From NCBI RefSeq assembly GCF_021742065.1, contig NZ_JAKKIE010000118.1, forward strand, positions 1 to 5,119: a DNA stretch of 5,119 nucleotides, read 5' to 3'. The notes beneath the pieces are model-generated. The model searched no databases, was not told where the DNA came from, and was given only the letters and a program-made list of their open reading frames with translations. This stretch comes from Rhizorhapis sp. SPR117. GTDB lineage: Bacteria; Pseudomonadota; Alphaproteobacteria; Sphingomonadales; Sphingomonadaceae. The translations under genes were made by a program, and so were the position numbers. Within the stretch, counting starts at the first letter, position 1, and each line of letters starts with the position of its first letter. This document shows, piece after piece, positions 1 through 5,119 of the stretch.

Positions 1-4
1 GATG

Positions 5-91
5 TATTCTTTGCAGTCGCAGTTTATGTCGAGCGTGGTGGCGGGAGGCGCAGGTTTCCTTCGGTTTTCCATGATTTCACTCCAGATAATT
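5..91 (+). repeat. Left terminal inverted repeat (87 bp)
   Basis: Reading inward from TATTCTTTGC at position 5 to GATAATT at position 91, this stretch matches the reverse complement of 5032-5118 at 86 of 87 positions. The only difference is T at 39 against C (G at 5084 on the + strand). Identity stops sharply on both sides: position 4 (G) does not match the base read from 5119, and similarity is lost after 91. The repeat contains GGTTTCC at 53-59 followed by GGTTTTCC at 63-70, a short direct repetition that could be a protein-binding pair. It presumably marks the recombination end of the element. Confidence 0.96.
85..90 (+). promoter_or_regulatory. Candidate -10 box for the rit operon, inside the left terminal repeat
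   Basis: GATAAT matches the sigma-70 consensus TATAAT at five of six bases and lies 39 bp before the ritA start codon. Transcription from it would begin near 96-98, at the first base pairs of the leader dyad. No good -35 hexamer is seen 16-18 bp upstream (the DNA there reads around CGGTTT), so the promoter may be weak or activator-dependent. The same box occurs, pointing inward, in the right repeat. Confidence 0.3.
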
Positions 92-93
92 AC

Positions 94-125
94 GGTTCCC
101 TCGACCTCAACAAGTCGAAGGAACC
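94..125 (+). promoter_or_regulatory. Leader dyad/hairpin overlapping the ritA ribosome binding site
   Basis: GGTTCCCTCGAC at 94-105 and GTCGAAGGAACC at 114-125 are inverted copies pairing at 11 of 12 positions (mismatch C100/A119), separated by 8 nt. In RNA this forms a stable stem with an 8-nt loop, and the right arm contains the AAGGA ribosome binding site of ritA at 118-122, so folding would hide the site. In DNA, two 12-bp arms around an 8-bp spacer also resemble an operator or a tyrosine recombinase core site. The dyad lies just inside the left terminal repeat and has no counterpart next to the right one. The structure is seen directly; its role is inferred. Confidence 0.7.
118..122 (+). 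promoter_or_regulatory. Ribosome binding site of ritA
   Basis: AAGGA sits 6 nt before the ATG at 129 and fixes the ritA start; the next in-frame ATG is 157 codons further on. The site lies wholly within the right arm of the leader dyad, so its accessibility may be regulated. Confidence 0.65.
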
Positions 126-128
126 AAC

Positions 129-1676
129 ATGCGATCAAGATCATCATTGCCGTTTCGAGCGGCCCCGCTCCGGGTCGAAGACCCGCCCAGTCACGGCACC
201 CTTCTCACCACATTCCTCTCCTCTCAGTCGCTCGACGAGAAGTCAGGCTGTGCGGTTCTGTATGGCGCGGCGGTCCGCCATTTCCTGCATTGGCTGGGCC
301 TGCATAGGATCGCCATCCGCACGATTGACGATCGGGCTGTCCGGCGGTTCGAAAAGCATGGGTGCCGGTGCCACCGGTATTCGGCGCAGCAAGCGCACTA
401 CAAGGCTGACCAAGCAGCAAGGGTCAGGCGCTTCGTCCGGTTCCTGGAAGATCAAGGCTACGTCGAAGTCGACGACGGGATCGACGATCTGCCACGGCAC
501 CTCGCCGACTATTCCGATGCGATCGATCGCCTGCAACTTGCCGAGGGACCGGCACAGGCCTATCGGTCCGAGGCCGAGCATTTCGTGGCCTGGCTTCGCA
601 TGGCGCGGCGCCAATGGATCGATATCGATGACACGATCATCGACCACTATGCAGCGCATGATTGCCGATGCCCGGTCTGGCGCAAGCGGGGCAAGTTGGT
701 CGCAACGGGCACCAAGCGGCGGCGGCGATGCGCACGGCACTTCGTCGAGTTCCTGCGAGGCCGGGGCGCCATCCCATTGGTTGAACCGGTGGCGGACGAT
801 GACCCGCACATGTCGGCTTACTTGGCATGGCTCAAGCAACACCGCGGCGCCACGGACGAGACGATCCGGCGCTACCGGACCGATATCAGACGGCTCATGC
901 CAATGCTGGGCGAGCCTTCGCAATGGGATGCCGCCGGACTCAGGAGCGCATTCCAACGACGAAGCAAGGAGACGCCGGGGTCGGCATCGCTGCTCGTCAC
1001 GATAATGAGGAGCTACATCCGGTTTCTGGTCGTGCGTGGCGAGTGCCGGCCGGCATTGTTGCATGCAGTTCCATCAGTACAGCGCTACCGCCTTTCGACG
1101 CTGCCGCGCCACGTCGACCCGGCAACGATCGAGAGGATCATTGCGGCCTGTCCGACAGATCGTCCGGTGGAAGTCCGGGACAAGGCCATCATTCTCCTGC
1201 TCGCCAGGCTCGGCCTGCGGGCTGCCGATATTCAGAACATGCGTCTCGACGACATCGACTGGCGATCCGGCCACCTGACGGTCAAGGGCAAGACGCGTCG
1301 ACCGGACCGCCTGCCATTGCCGCAGGATGTTGGCGACGCGATCCTGGCATATCTTGCGGCAGCCCGCCCGAAGGCCGCCGAAGAGCATCTGTTCCTGCGT
1401 GCACAAGCACCGTTTCGGCCATTCCGCTCGTCCGCTGAGATAGCGGGCATCGTCGCTCGTACGCGCGACCGCGGTGGGATCGAAGGAGTGCCGACCGGGT
1501 CGCACATATTCCGGCATTCGCTTGCCACCAACCTGCTGCGCGCGGGCGCAGGCCTGGAGTCCGTCGGGACCATCCTGCGTCACAGCTCGCCCGAGACCAC
1601 TGCCATCTACGCCAAGGTCGATCTGCCGATGCTCATGAAGATCGCGCAGCCCTGGCCGGGAGAACAGTCATGCTGA
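129..1676 (+). CDS. ritA: RIT element tyrosine recombinase A (RitA), with duplicated N-terminal domain
   Basis: This 515-residue protein is a tyrosine site-specific recombinase (integrase family), which cuts and rejoins DNA through a 3'-phosphotyrosyl intermediate. The C-terminal catalytic domain (about 328-505) has the full set: Arg364 in LGLR, the beta-hairpin Lys388 in KGKTRR, His459 and Arg462 in HIFR, His485 in LRHSS and nucleophile Tyr494, nine residues after His485 as in XerC/XerD. A standard SAM-like core-binding domain lies at about 226-312 (TIRRYRTDIRRL to YIRFLVVRG). In front of it are two similar blocks, about 48-115 and 149-217, each with an HF..WL segment, an IDD motif, a C-R-C motif (C79-C81 and C179-C181) and a final F(V)xFL..(Q/R)G. 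The start follows AAGGA by 6 nt. It is the first gene of an operon and overlaps ritB by 7 nt. The exact job of RitA among the three Rit proteins is not known to me. Confidence 0.95.
   Translation: MRSRSSLPFRAAPLRVEDPPSHGTLLTTFLSSQSLDEKSGCAVLYGAAVRHFLHWLGLHRIAIRTIDDRAVRRFEKHGCRCHRYSAQQAHYKADQAARVRRFVRFLEDQGYVEVDDGIDDLPRHLADYSDAIDRLQLAEGPAQAYRSEAEHFVAWLRMARRQWIDIDDTIIDHYAAHDCRCPVWRKRGKLVATGTKRRRRCARHFVEFLRGRGAIPLVEPVADDDPHMSAYLAWLKQHRGATDETIRRYRTDIRRLMPMLGEPSQWDAAGLRSAFQRRSKETPGSASLLVTIMRSYIRFLVVRGECRPALLHAVPSVQRYRLSTLPRHVDPATIERIIAACPTDRPVEVRDKAIILLLARLGLRAADIQNMRLDDIDWRSGHLTVKGKTRRPDRLPLPQDVGDAILAYLAAARPKAAEEHLFLRAQAPFRPFRSSAEIAGIVARTRDRGGIEGVPTGSHIFRHSLATNLLRAGAGLESVGTILRHSSPETTAIYAKVDLPMLMKIAQPWPGEQSC
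1658..1663 (+). promoter_or_regulatory. Ribosome binding site of ritB
   Basis: GGGAGA lies 6 nt before the ATG at 1670, inside the last codons of ritA. It supports a start that overlaps the ritA stop (ATGCTGA), an arrangement that favours coupled translation. Confidence 0.7.
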
Positions 1677-2584
1677 ACATCCACATTTCCAGATACGTGG
1701 CGCTGCATCGCAGCCTCGGGCTGAAGTTCTCTGAACAGGAACGCATGCTGCGCCTGTACGCCGCCTACGCCGGGGGTTTCGGCGATCGGCACACTCAGGT
1801 CCAGCGCATCTACGACTGGTGCCATACGTCGAGCTCACAATATGTGGCCCGCCGGAGGTTCGACACCGCACGTAACTTCAGCCTTTTCGCTCACGCCGAA
1901 GATTCAGGCCACGAAGTTCCGCCTGCCGGCGTCTTCGGTCGGGGCAAGCGGCCACGCCCGACGCCGACCATCATTGAGCCGGACCAGGTGCGGGCGATCA
2001 TGACTGCTGCATTGGACGTTCCACCCCAAGGCACGATCAGCCCACACACGTACCATTACCTGTTCGGGCTGCTGGCGGCGACAGGTCTCCGGATTTCCGA
2101 GGCCCTCGCATTACAATGCAAAGATCTGGTCGAGGATGGCCTGATCGTCCGCAACGGCAAGTTTGGCAAGCAGCGGCTGATTGCCTTGCAGCCATCGACG
2201 CGCCAAGCACTCGAAGCCTATCTCGCCCTCCGCGAGAAGCACGCGGCCAGGGGCAACGACCTGTTCGTCACTATCCGGGGACGGGCACCGCACAAGGTGC
2301 GCGCCCACGTCGTGTTCGTCAGATTGGCCCGGCAGCTCGGATATCGTGGACCAACCGGTACGGCGGGCATGCGACTCCACGATCTGCGGCACACCTTCGC
2401 TGTCCGTTCCCTTGAGTCCTGCCCACCTGACAGGGAGGCCATCGCTCACCACATGGCCGGTCTCAGTGTCTATCTGGGGCACGCGTCGGTCGCCAACACG
2501 TACTGGTATCTCGAGGCCACTCCGGTGCTGCTGCGCGACATTGCGGCTGCGAGCGAGCAGCTTTACCGGGGAGAGGCGGCATGA
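1670..2584 (+). CDS. ritB: RIT element tyrosine recombinase B (RitB)
   Basis: This is the second and shortest recombinase of the trio, at 304 residues, close to the length of XerC/XerD-type enzymes. Residues about 3-90 form the DNA-contacting N-terminal domain and about 101-298 the catalytic domain. Visible active-site residues are Arg141 in ATGLRISE, the beta-hairpin Lys164 in NGKFGKQR, His237 and Arg240 in HDLR, His271 in LGHAS, and Tyr280 as nucleophile, nine residues after His271; Tyr278 lies close by but has the wrong spacing. The loop between HDLR and LGH is longer than in Xer proteins (about 248-264, including CPPDREAIAHH). The gene overlaps ritA by 7 nt and ritC by 4 nt, so the three proteins are probably made together. 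All catalytic positions are present, so I expect an active enzyme. Confidence 0.95.
   Translation: MLNIHISRYVALHRSLGLKFSEQERMLRLYAAYAGGFGDRHTQVQRIYDWCHTSSSQYVARRRFDTARNFSLFAHAEDSGHEVPPAGVFGRGKRPRPTPTIIEPDQVRAIMTAALDVPPQGTISPHTYHYLFGLLAATGLRISEALALQCKDLVEDGLIVRNGKFGKQRLIALQPSTRQALEAYLALREKHAARGNDLFVTIRGRAPHKVRAHVVFVRLARQLGYRGPTGTAGMRLHDLRHTFAVRSLESCPPDREAIAHHMAGLSVYLGHASVANTYWYLEATPVLLRDIAAASEQLYRGEAA
2568..2576 (+). promoter_or_regulatory. Ribosome binding site of ritC
   Basis: The purine-rich run GGGGAGAGG ends 4 nt before the ATG at 2581 and contains GGAG at 8 nt from it. It supports a ritC start within the ATGA overlap with ritB. Confidence 0.65.
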
Positions 2585-3597
2585 CGGCGCTCGCTCCGCA
2601 TCTCTCGGCATACCTGCGTGAGCATCTGCCACGCGAACGTGCTGTCAGCCCGCACACAGTGAAGACTTATGCCAACTGCTTCGTCCTCCTCGTTCAGTTC
2701 GCTGCCGATCGGCTGAAGCGTCGGCCGACCGATCTTGAGATCGAGGATCTCGGCCCCGACATGATCATGGCTTTCCTGGACCATGTCGAGACCGGGCGCG
2801 GCAGCTGTGTGCGGACCCGCAATGGCAGGCTCGCCGCGATCCGGTCCTTCTTCCGGTACATCGAGTATCGGATTCCGGCCTGCCTGGATCTGGCCCTCCG
2901 CGTCAGATCGATCCCGACCAAGAAGACCGACAAGGCGCTGATCGACTACCTCGACCGGGCCGAGATCAAGGCTTTGCTCGATGCCCCGGATCCCCGGACA
3001 CGCCTTGGCACCCGCGATCGCGCGATGCTGCATCTGGCCTATGCCGGCGGGCTGAGAGTGTCGGAACTCGTAACGCTGCAGCTGCGCGATTTCCCGGACC
3101 GCTCCCTGTCCACCGTGCACATCATGGGCAAGGGTCGGCGTGAACGGGTCCTGCCGCTCTGGAAAGAGACCCAGTTCGTATTGCGCGCGTGGCTTGCGAT
3201 ACGGCCCGACGCGCAAGCTGCCGAGATATTCCTCAATGCCAACGGGCAGCCCATGACCCGCGACGGATTTGCGTTCCGTTTGGCCGAGCACGTCAAGACC
3301 GCGGCAACGAAGCAGCCGTCGATCCTTGGCAAGCGGGTTACGCCGCACGTGCTGCGGCATTCCTGTGCGATGCACACGCTCGCGGCGACCGGGGACATTC
3401 GCAAGGTTGCATTGTGGCTCGGCCACGCCAGCATCCAGAGCACCGAGACCTATTTGCGCGCCGATCCCGAGGAGAAGCTGCAAATCCTCGCGGCTCACGG
3501 CGCACCCGCCATCAGGCCCGGGCGCTTCAAGCCGCAAAGCGACGATCTACTATCAATGCTTCAGGAAATACGTGCAGGAGGTCATGTCAAAATTTGA
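2581..3597 (+). CDS. ritC: RIT element tyrosine recombinase C (RitC)
   Basis: This third recombinase of the trio has 338 residues. The N-terminal SAM-like core-binding domain spans about 5-98 (YLREHLPRERAVSPHTVKTY to RSFFRYIEYR), with the S-P-H-T-V-K-T-Y pattern common in phage-type integrases. The catalytic domain spans about 120-310 and has Arg159 in AGGLRVSEL, Lys184 in MGKGRRER, His256 and Arg259 in HVLR, His282 in LGHAS and nucleophile Tyr291, again nine residues after the histidine. It is the most Xer/phage-integrase-like of the three. Its ATG overlaps the ritB stop (ATGA). Its final codons and TGA overlap the stop codon of the convergent passenger gene by 11 bp. The tail after Tyr291 (about 47 residues) has no motif I recognise. 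Confidence 0.95.
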   Translation: MTALAPHLSAYLREHLPRERAVSPHTVKTYANCFVLLVQFAADRLKRRPTDLEIEDLGPDMIMAFLDHVETGRGSCVRTRNGRLAAIRSFFRYIEYRIPACLDLALRVRSIPTKKTDKALIDYLDRAEIKALLDAPDPRTRLGTRDRAMLHLAYAGGLRVSELVTLQLRDFPDRSLSTVHIMGKGRRERVLPLWKETQFVLRAWLAIRPDAQAAEIFLNANGQPMTRDGFAFRLAEHVKTAATKQPSILGKRVTPHVLRHSCAMHTLAATGDIRKVALWLGHASIQSTETYLRADPEEKLQILAAHGAPAIRPGRFKPQSDDLLSMLQEIRAGGHVKI

Positions 3598-3599
3598 CA
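3585..3599. repeat. 15-bp dyad across the two convergent stop codons
   Basis: TGTCAAA and TTTGACA are perfect inverted copies around a single A at 3592. The dyad contains the stop codons of both ritC (3595-3597) and the passenger gene (3587-3589, read on the - strand). It could simply reflect the mirrored gene ends (VKI-stop and VKF-stop), or it could be a binding site or old junction where the passenger joined the element. It is AT-rich and lacks a T-run, so it is not a convincing terminator. Confidence 0.6.
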
Positions 3600-4891
3600 C
3601 AGGTCCGCATCGCAGTTCGAAGCGCCAGTGGCGCTCCCGCCAACAAAGCTTCGCCTTCGAGGCGGCCGTTGATGCGTAGCATAACCGAACCGTTTTGACG
3701 GAGAAGCATCGGAATGAGTTGGGAACCAGTGAGGTTGGCCTGCCAAAACGTGCTCTGAGCGTTCGCGCGGCCGGTCGGAATGTCAATTAATCGACCAGCA
3801 AAATTCCATGTAACCGTAACGCGCGGCACCGTCGCGGGCTTGTTAAGGAGCATGGCCATCATGGGGCGGTTGCCTTCACAAAACAGGCTAAACGACTTGA
3901 TGTTTGGCGAAGCAGCTACATCGACATAGGCCATTGGGGCGCGACCTTGGACCGGCACGACCTCCCAAGCAGTCCCAGGCAGCGGCACTGCGTCCTCAGG
4001 TGGGCTGTCCATAAGCAGGCGAGCAATGTCCTGGGGCACGGGCAAGCGGCCTCCTTGAGGCGCATAGACCGTCAACTTTCCCTTTTCCCAAAGGCCAATT
4101 TGAACAGCACGGCGATTTGCATCAAGCAAAACATAGGCTTGCTCTACACCGCCTTGATGCGGCGCATTTCCCGTAACCCAATAGAGAGATCCTTGTCGTT
4201 GGAGACCGGATATCGCCGAAAGATTGCTGGCCAGCAGGTCTATTTTGCGGCCCAAACGCGAACGTATCGCGTCAGCTATCGGACCACTTGTCAAAAGATC
4301 TATTCCGTTGGGATCGGAATCACTTTGGAATTTTCCTATGGAACTCGCAAGATTGGTCCAGGCTAGCGGCGTCGGTTTTCCCAAGACTGGCCTTGCTTGC
4401 AGAGGTGCTTTTGAAGCAGCAGATGCCGGCCCAGACCCCTTGCACAAGAGCAGTGGGGATTGCGACACGAGCGCTGACTTGAACGGATCCAGGCGCTGTC
4501 CAGGCGCGACGTCTGCTTCAAGGCGGACTACGCCTCGCTTTTCGTCGTCATTGACCGTCAAGATCACGCGTCCGAAATCGTTGGCATTGACAGGAAAAGG
4601 AAAAAAGACCGCGCTAACGCCTTCATAGGTCGGGCCAAGAAACGAAGCCGCGTACTCAAACCGGGTGCTTTTTACAGTCTGACCAGACGCTTTGAAAGTA
4701 AAGCCGGTTTCGTTGATCTCAAGGCTCGCCCCTCGAGAGCAATCGCCACGCGGCGCATACGAGCCATAGCTTCCTTCGAGATCCATGCCTTTTAATGACG
4801 TCAATGTCACTGCGCCTGCGACGCCGGGCAAGCCCAGAAAAATCCCTGCGAGAAAAACGATAATGGGGCGCTTGGGCAGTTTGTTCGGCAT
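3587..4891 (-). CDS. Passenger gene: predicted exported (periplasmic) protein of unknown function
   Basis: The product has 434 residues. The start ATG at 4891 is chosen because GGAG lies 7 nt upstream and a typical signal peptide follows: a basic N-terminus (KLPKR), hydrophobic residues about 10-24, and AGA cleavage near residue 27. The open frame extends 43 codons further upstream but would bury the signal peptide. An N-terminal block (about 36-152) holds G-S-Y-A-P-R-G-D-C, a pattern I associate with uncharacterised sphingomonad proteins. A linker rich in A, P and K (about 153-175), a middle block (about 176-292) and a C-terminal block (about 330-434) follow. The four cysteines after the signal are C51, C150, C338 and C431, one near each end of the first and last blocks, which suggests one disulfide per block. 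No catalytic motif is visible. GC is lower than in the rit genes. The function is unknown; it is likely a passenger with its own promoter. Confidence 0.88.
   Translation of the reverse strand: MPNKLPKRPIIVFLAGIFLGLPGVAGAVTLTSLKGMDLEGSYGSYAPRGDCSRGASLEINETGFTFKASGQTVKSTRFEYAASFLGPTYEGVSAVFFPFPVNANDFGRVILTVNDDEKRGVVRLEADVAPGQRLDPFKSALVSQSPLLLCKGSGPASAASKAPLQARPVLGKPTPLAWTNLASSIGKFQSDSDPNGIDLLTSGPIADAIRSRLGRKIDLLASNLSAISGLQRQGSLYWVTGNAPHQGGVEQAYVLLDANRRAVQIGLWEKGKLTVYAPQGGRLPVPQDIARLLMDSPPEDAVPLPGTAWEVVPVQGRAPMAYVDVAASPNIKSFSLFCEGNRPMMAMLLNKPATVPRVTVTWNFAGRLIDIPTGRANAQSTFWQANLTGSQLIPMLLRQNGSVMLRINGRLEGEALLAGAPLALRTAMRTCVKF
3621..3635. repeat. GC-rich 15-bp dyad just past ritC
   Basis: AGCGCCA and TGGCGCT are perfect inverted copies around G3628, within the last codons of the passenger gene and 24 nt after the ritC stop. 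A 6-bp stem with a 3-nt loop is possible in the ritC transcript, but no T-run follows on the + strand, so it would be a poor intrinsic terminator. A further small dyad (CGCCT/AGGCG) lies at 3652-3664. No better terminator for either gene is seen; each gene ends inside the other's sequence. Confidence 0.35.
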
Positions 4892-5031
4892 GGCAGATCT
4901 CCATGGCGGACAGCCTTGCATCGGGACCTCGATTGAAAGCGACGAACGACTGCCTCGGGGATTTTCTACAACCTGCACCATTCCAGCGGTGCCGACAATC
5001 CTAACGGCCCCAGCATTCAACCTTGTCAGGC
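4892..5031 (-). other. Upstream region of the passenger gene, between its start and the right terminal repeat
   Basis: This 140-bp stretch has no convincing gene. The passenger frame stays open through most of it (ATG at 5020), but the extension is unlikely to be translated because the ribosome binding site and signal peptide both point to 4891. No good -35/-10 pair was found on the - strand, and the leader dyad seen at the left end has no counterpart here. It may contain the passenger's promoter or a long leader transcribed from the terminal repeat. Confidence 0.5.
4899..4902 (-). promoter_or_regulatory. Ribosome binding site of the passenger gene
   Basis: On the - strand GGAG lies 7 nt before the ATG at 4891. 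Together with the signal peptide that follows, it decides this start over the upstream in-frame ATGs, including those at 5020 and 4921. Confidence 0.6.
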
Positions 5032-5118
5032 AATTATCTGGAGTGAAATCATGGAAAACCGAAGGAAACCTGCGCCTCCCGCCGCCACGCTCGACATAAA
5101 CTGCGACTGCAAAGAATA
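5032..5118 (-). repeat. Right terminal inverted repeat (87 bp)
   Basis: This is the reverse complement of 5-91 with one difference (G5084, against T39 at the left end). It encloses the passenger gene, so that gene belongs to the element and is not flanking host DNA. It carries the same inner GATAAT box and GGTTTCC/GGTTTTCC pair, both pointing inward. Confidence 0.96.
5033..5038 (-). promoter_or_regulatory. Candidate inward -10 box in the right terminal repeat
   Basis: GATAAT on the - strand is the mirror of the box at 85-90. If used, it would start transcription near 5026 and give the passenger gene an untranslated leader of about 135 nt. No matching -35 hexamer is evident. Confidence 0.22.
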
Positions 5119-5119
5119 T

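Larger units (their letters stand above)
5..5118. mobile_element. Complete RIT (Recombinase In Trio) element carrying a passenger gene
   Basis: Three consecutive overlapping tyrosine recombinase genes in the order long (515 aa), short (304 aa) and middle (338 aa) are enclosed by 87-bp terminal inverted repeats. That is the defining arrangement of RIT elements, which are known from many proteobacteria. RIT elements are usually compact, with little besides the three recombinase genes; here a fourth, convergent gene for a predicted exported protein also lies inside the repeats, which makes the element about 5.1 kb. All three recombinases keep their catalytic residues and no frameshift is visible, so the element looks intact and possibly active. 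Too little flanking sequence is present (4 bp left, 1 bp right) to see a target-site duplication. Seen directly: the repeats and the gene order. Family knowledge: the RIT assignment. Inference: mobility. Confidence 0.93.

Noticed and set aside
1..4. Target-site duplication flanking the element
   Set aside because: Only GATG to the left and a single T to the right lie outside the repeats, so a duplication cannot be seen or ruled out.
2..307. A 101-codon frame starting in the left terminal repeat
   Set aside because: It crosses the repeat and the leader dyad, overlaps ritA in another frame, and has no clear ribosome binding site.
243..1064. A 273-codon open frame on the - strand opposite ritA
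   Set aside because: It runs antisense to well-supported RitA coding sequence, has no domain I can recognise, and is the kind of long open frame that high GC produces by chance.
2563..3537. A 324-codon open frame on the - strand opposite ritC
   Set aside because: It is a shadow of a high-GC gene: it lies opposite a recombinase with every catalytic motif in place, and its translation shows no recognisable domain.
3621..3664. Intrinsic terminator for the rit operon
   Set aside because: The hairpins are short and no T-run follows on either strand.
3600..3720. A leftover inner copy of the right terminal repeat just after ritC, which would show where the passenger inserted
   Set aside because: Only a short GCGCTCCCGCC-like resemblance to the repeat is visible; it lies in passenger coding sequence and is too short to distinguish from chance.
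4892..5020. 43-residue N-terminal extension of the passenger protein from the ATG at 5020
   Set aside because: It would place the clear signal peptide internally, and the best ribosome binding site serves the ATG at 4891.
1..5119. tRNA genes, CRISPR arrays, or an IS-type DDE transposase
   Set aside because: No tRNA-like fold, no spaced direct repeats and no DDE-type protein were found; all mobility proteins here are tyrosine recombinases.

Overview
The window is almost exactly one complete transposon-like element. It is a RIT (Recombinase In Trio) element: three overlapping genes for different tyrosine recombinases, bounded by long terminal inverted repeats, plus one unrelated passenger gene. 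The left repeat (5-91) and right repeat (5032-5118) are 87 bp each and match at 86 of 87 positions when one is reverse-complemented. Only four bases to the left and one to the right lie outside them, so neither the host locus nor a target-site duplication can be judged.

Layout from left to right. First comes the left terminal repeat. A short leader (92-128) holds a strong dyad whose right arm contains the ribosome binding site of the first recombinase. The operon ritA-ritB-ritC follows on the + strand (129-3597), with 7-nt and 4-nt overlaps. Each product keeps the full R-K-HxxR-H-Y catalytic set of the tyrosine recombinase family. On the - strand is a single gene for a predicted exported protein (3587-4891), which converges on ritC and overlaps its stop codon by 11 bp. 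About 140 bp of upstream DNA (4892-5031) and the right terminal repeat complete the element.

The host is probably a high-GC proteobacterium, most likely an alphaproteobacterium such as a sphingomonad. That rests on the base composition and codon use of the rit genes, the occurrence of RIT elements in such hosts, and the style of the passenger protein; it is inference, not proof. Several 60-base lines counted by hand give about 45-60% GC in the passenger gene and about 67% in a ritC line, so the passenger probably has a different history from the recombinases.

How the parts may work together: the three recombinases are made in a coupled fashion from one mRNA and presumably act on the terminal repeats. 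A GGTT(T)CCTTCG-like word occurs in both terminal repeats and in both arms of the leader dyad. This suggests, without proving it, that a Rit protein binds the ends and also controls its own operon. The features most worth following up are the passenger gene inside the repeats, the leader dyad, and a tandem duplication in the N-terminal part of RitA marked by two C-R-C motifs exactly 100 residues apart.
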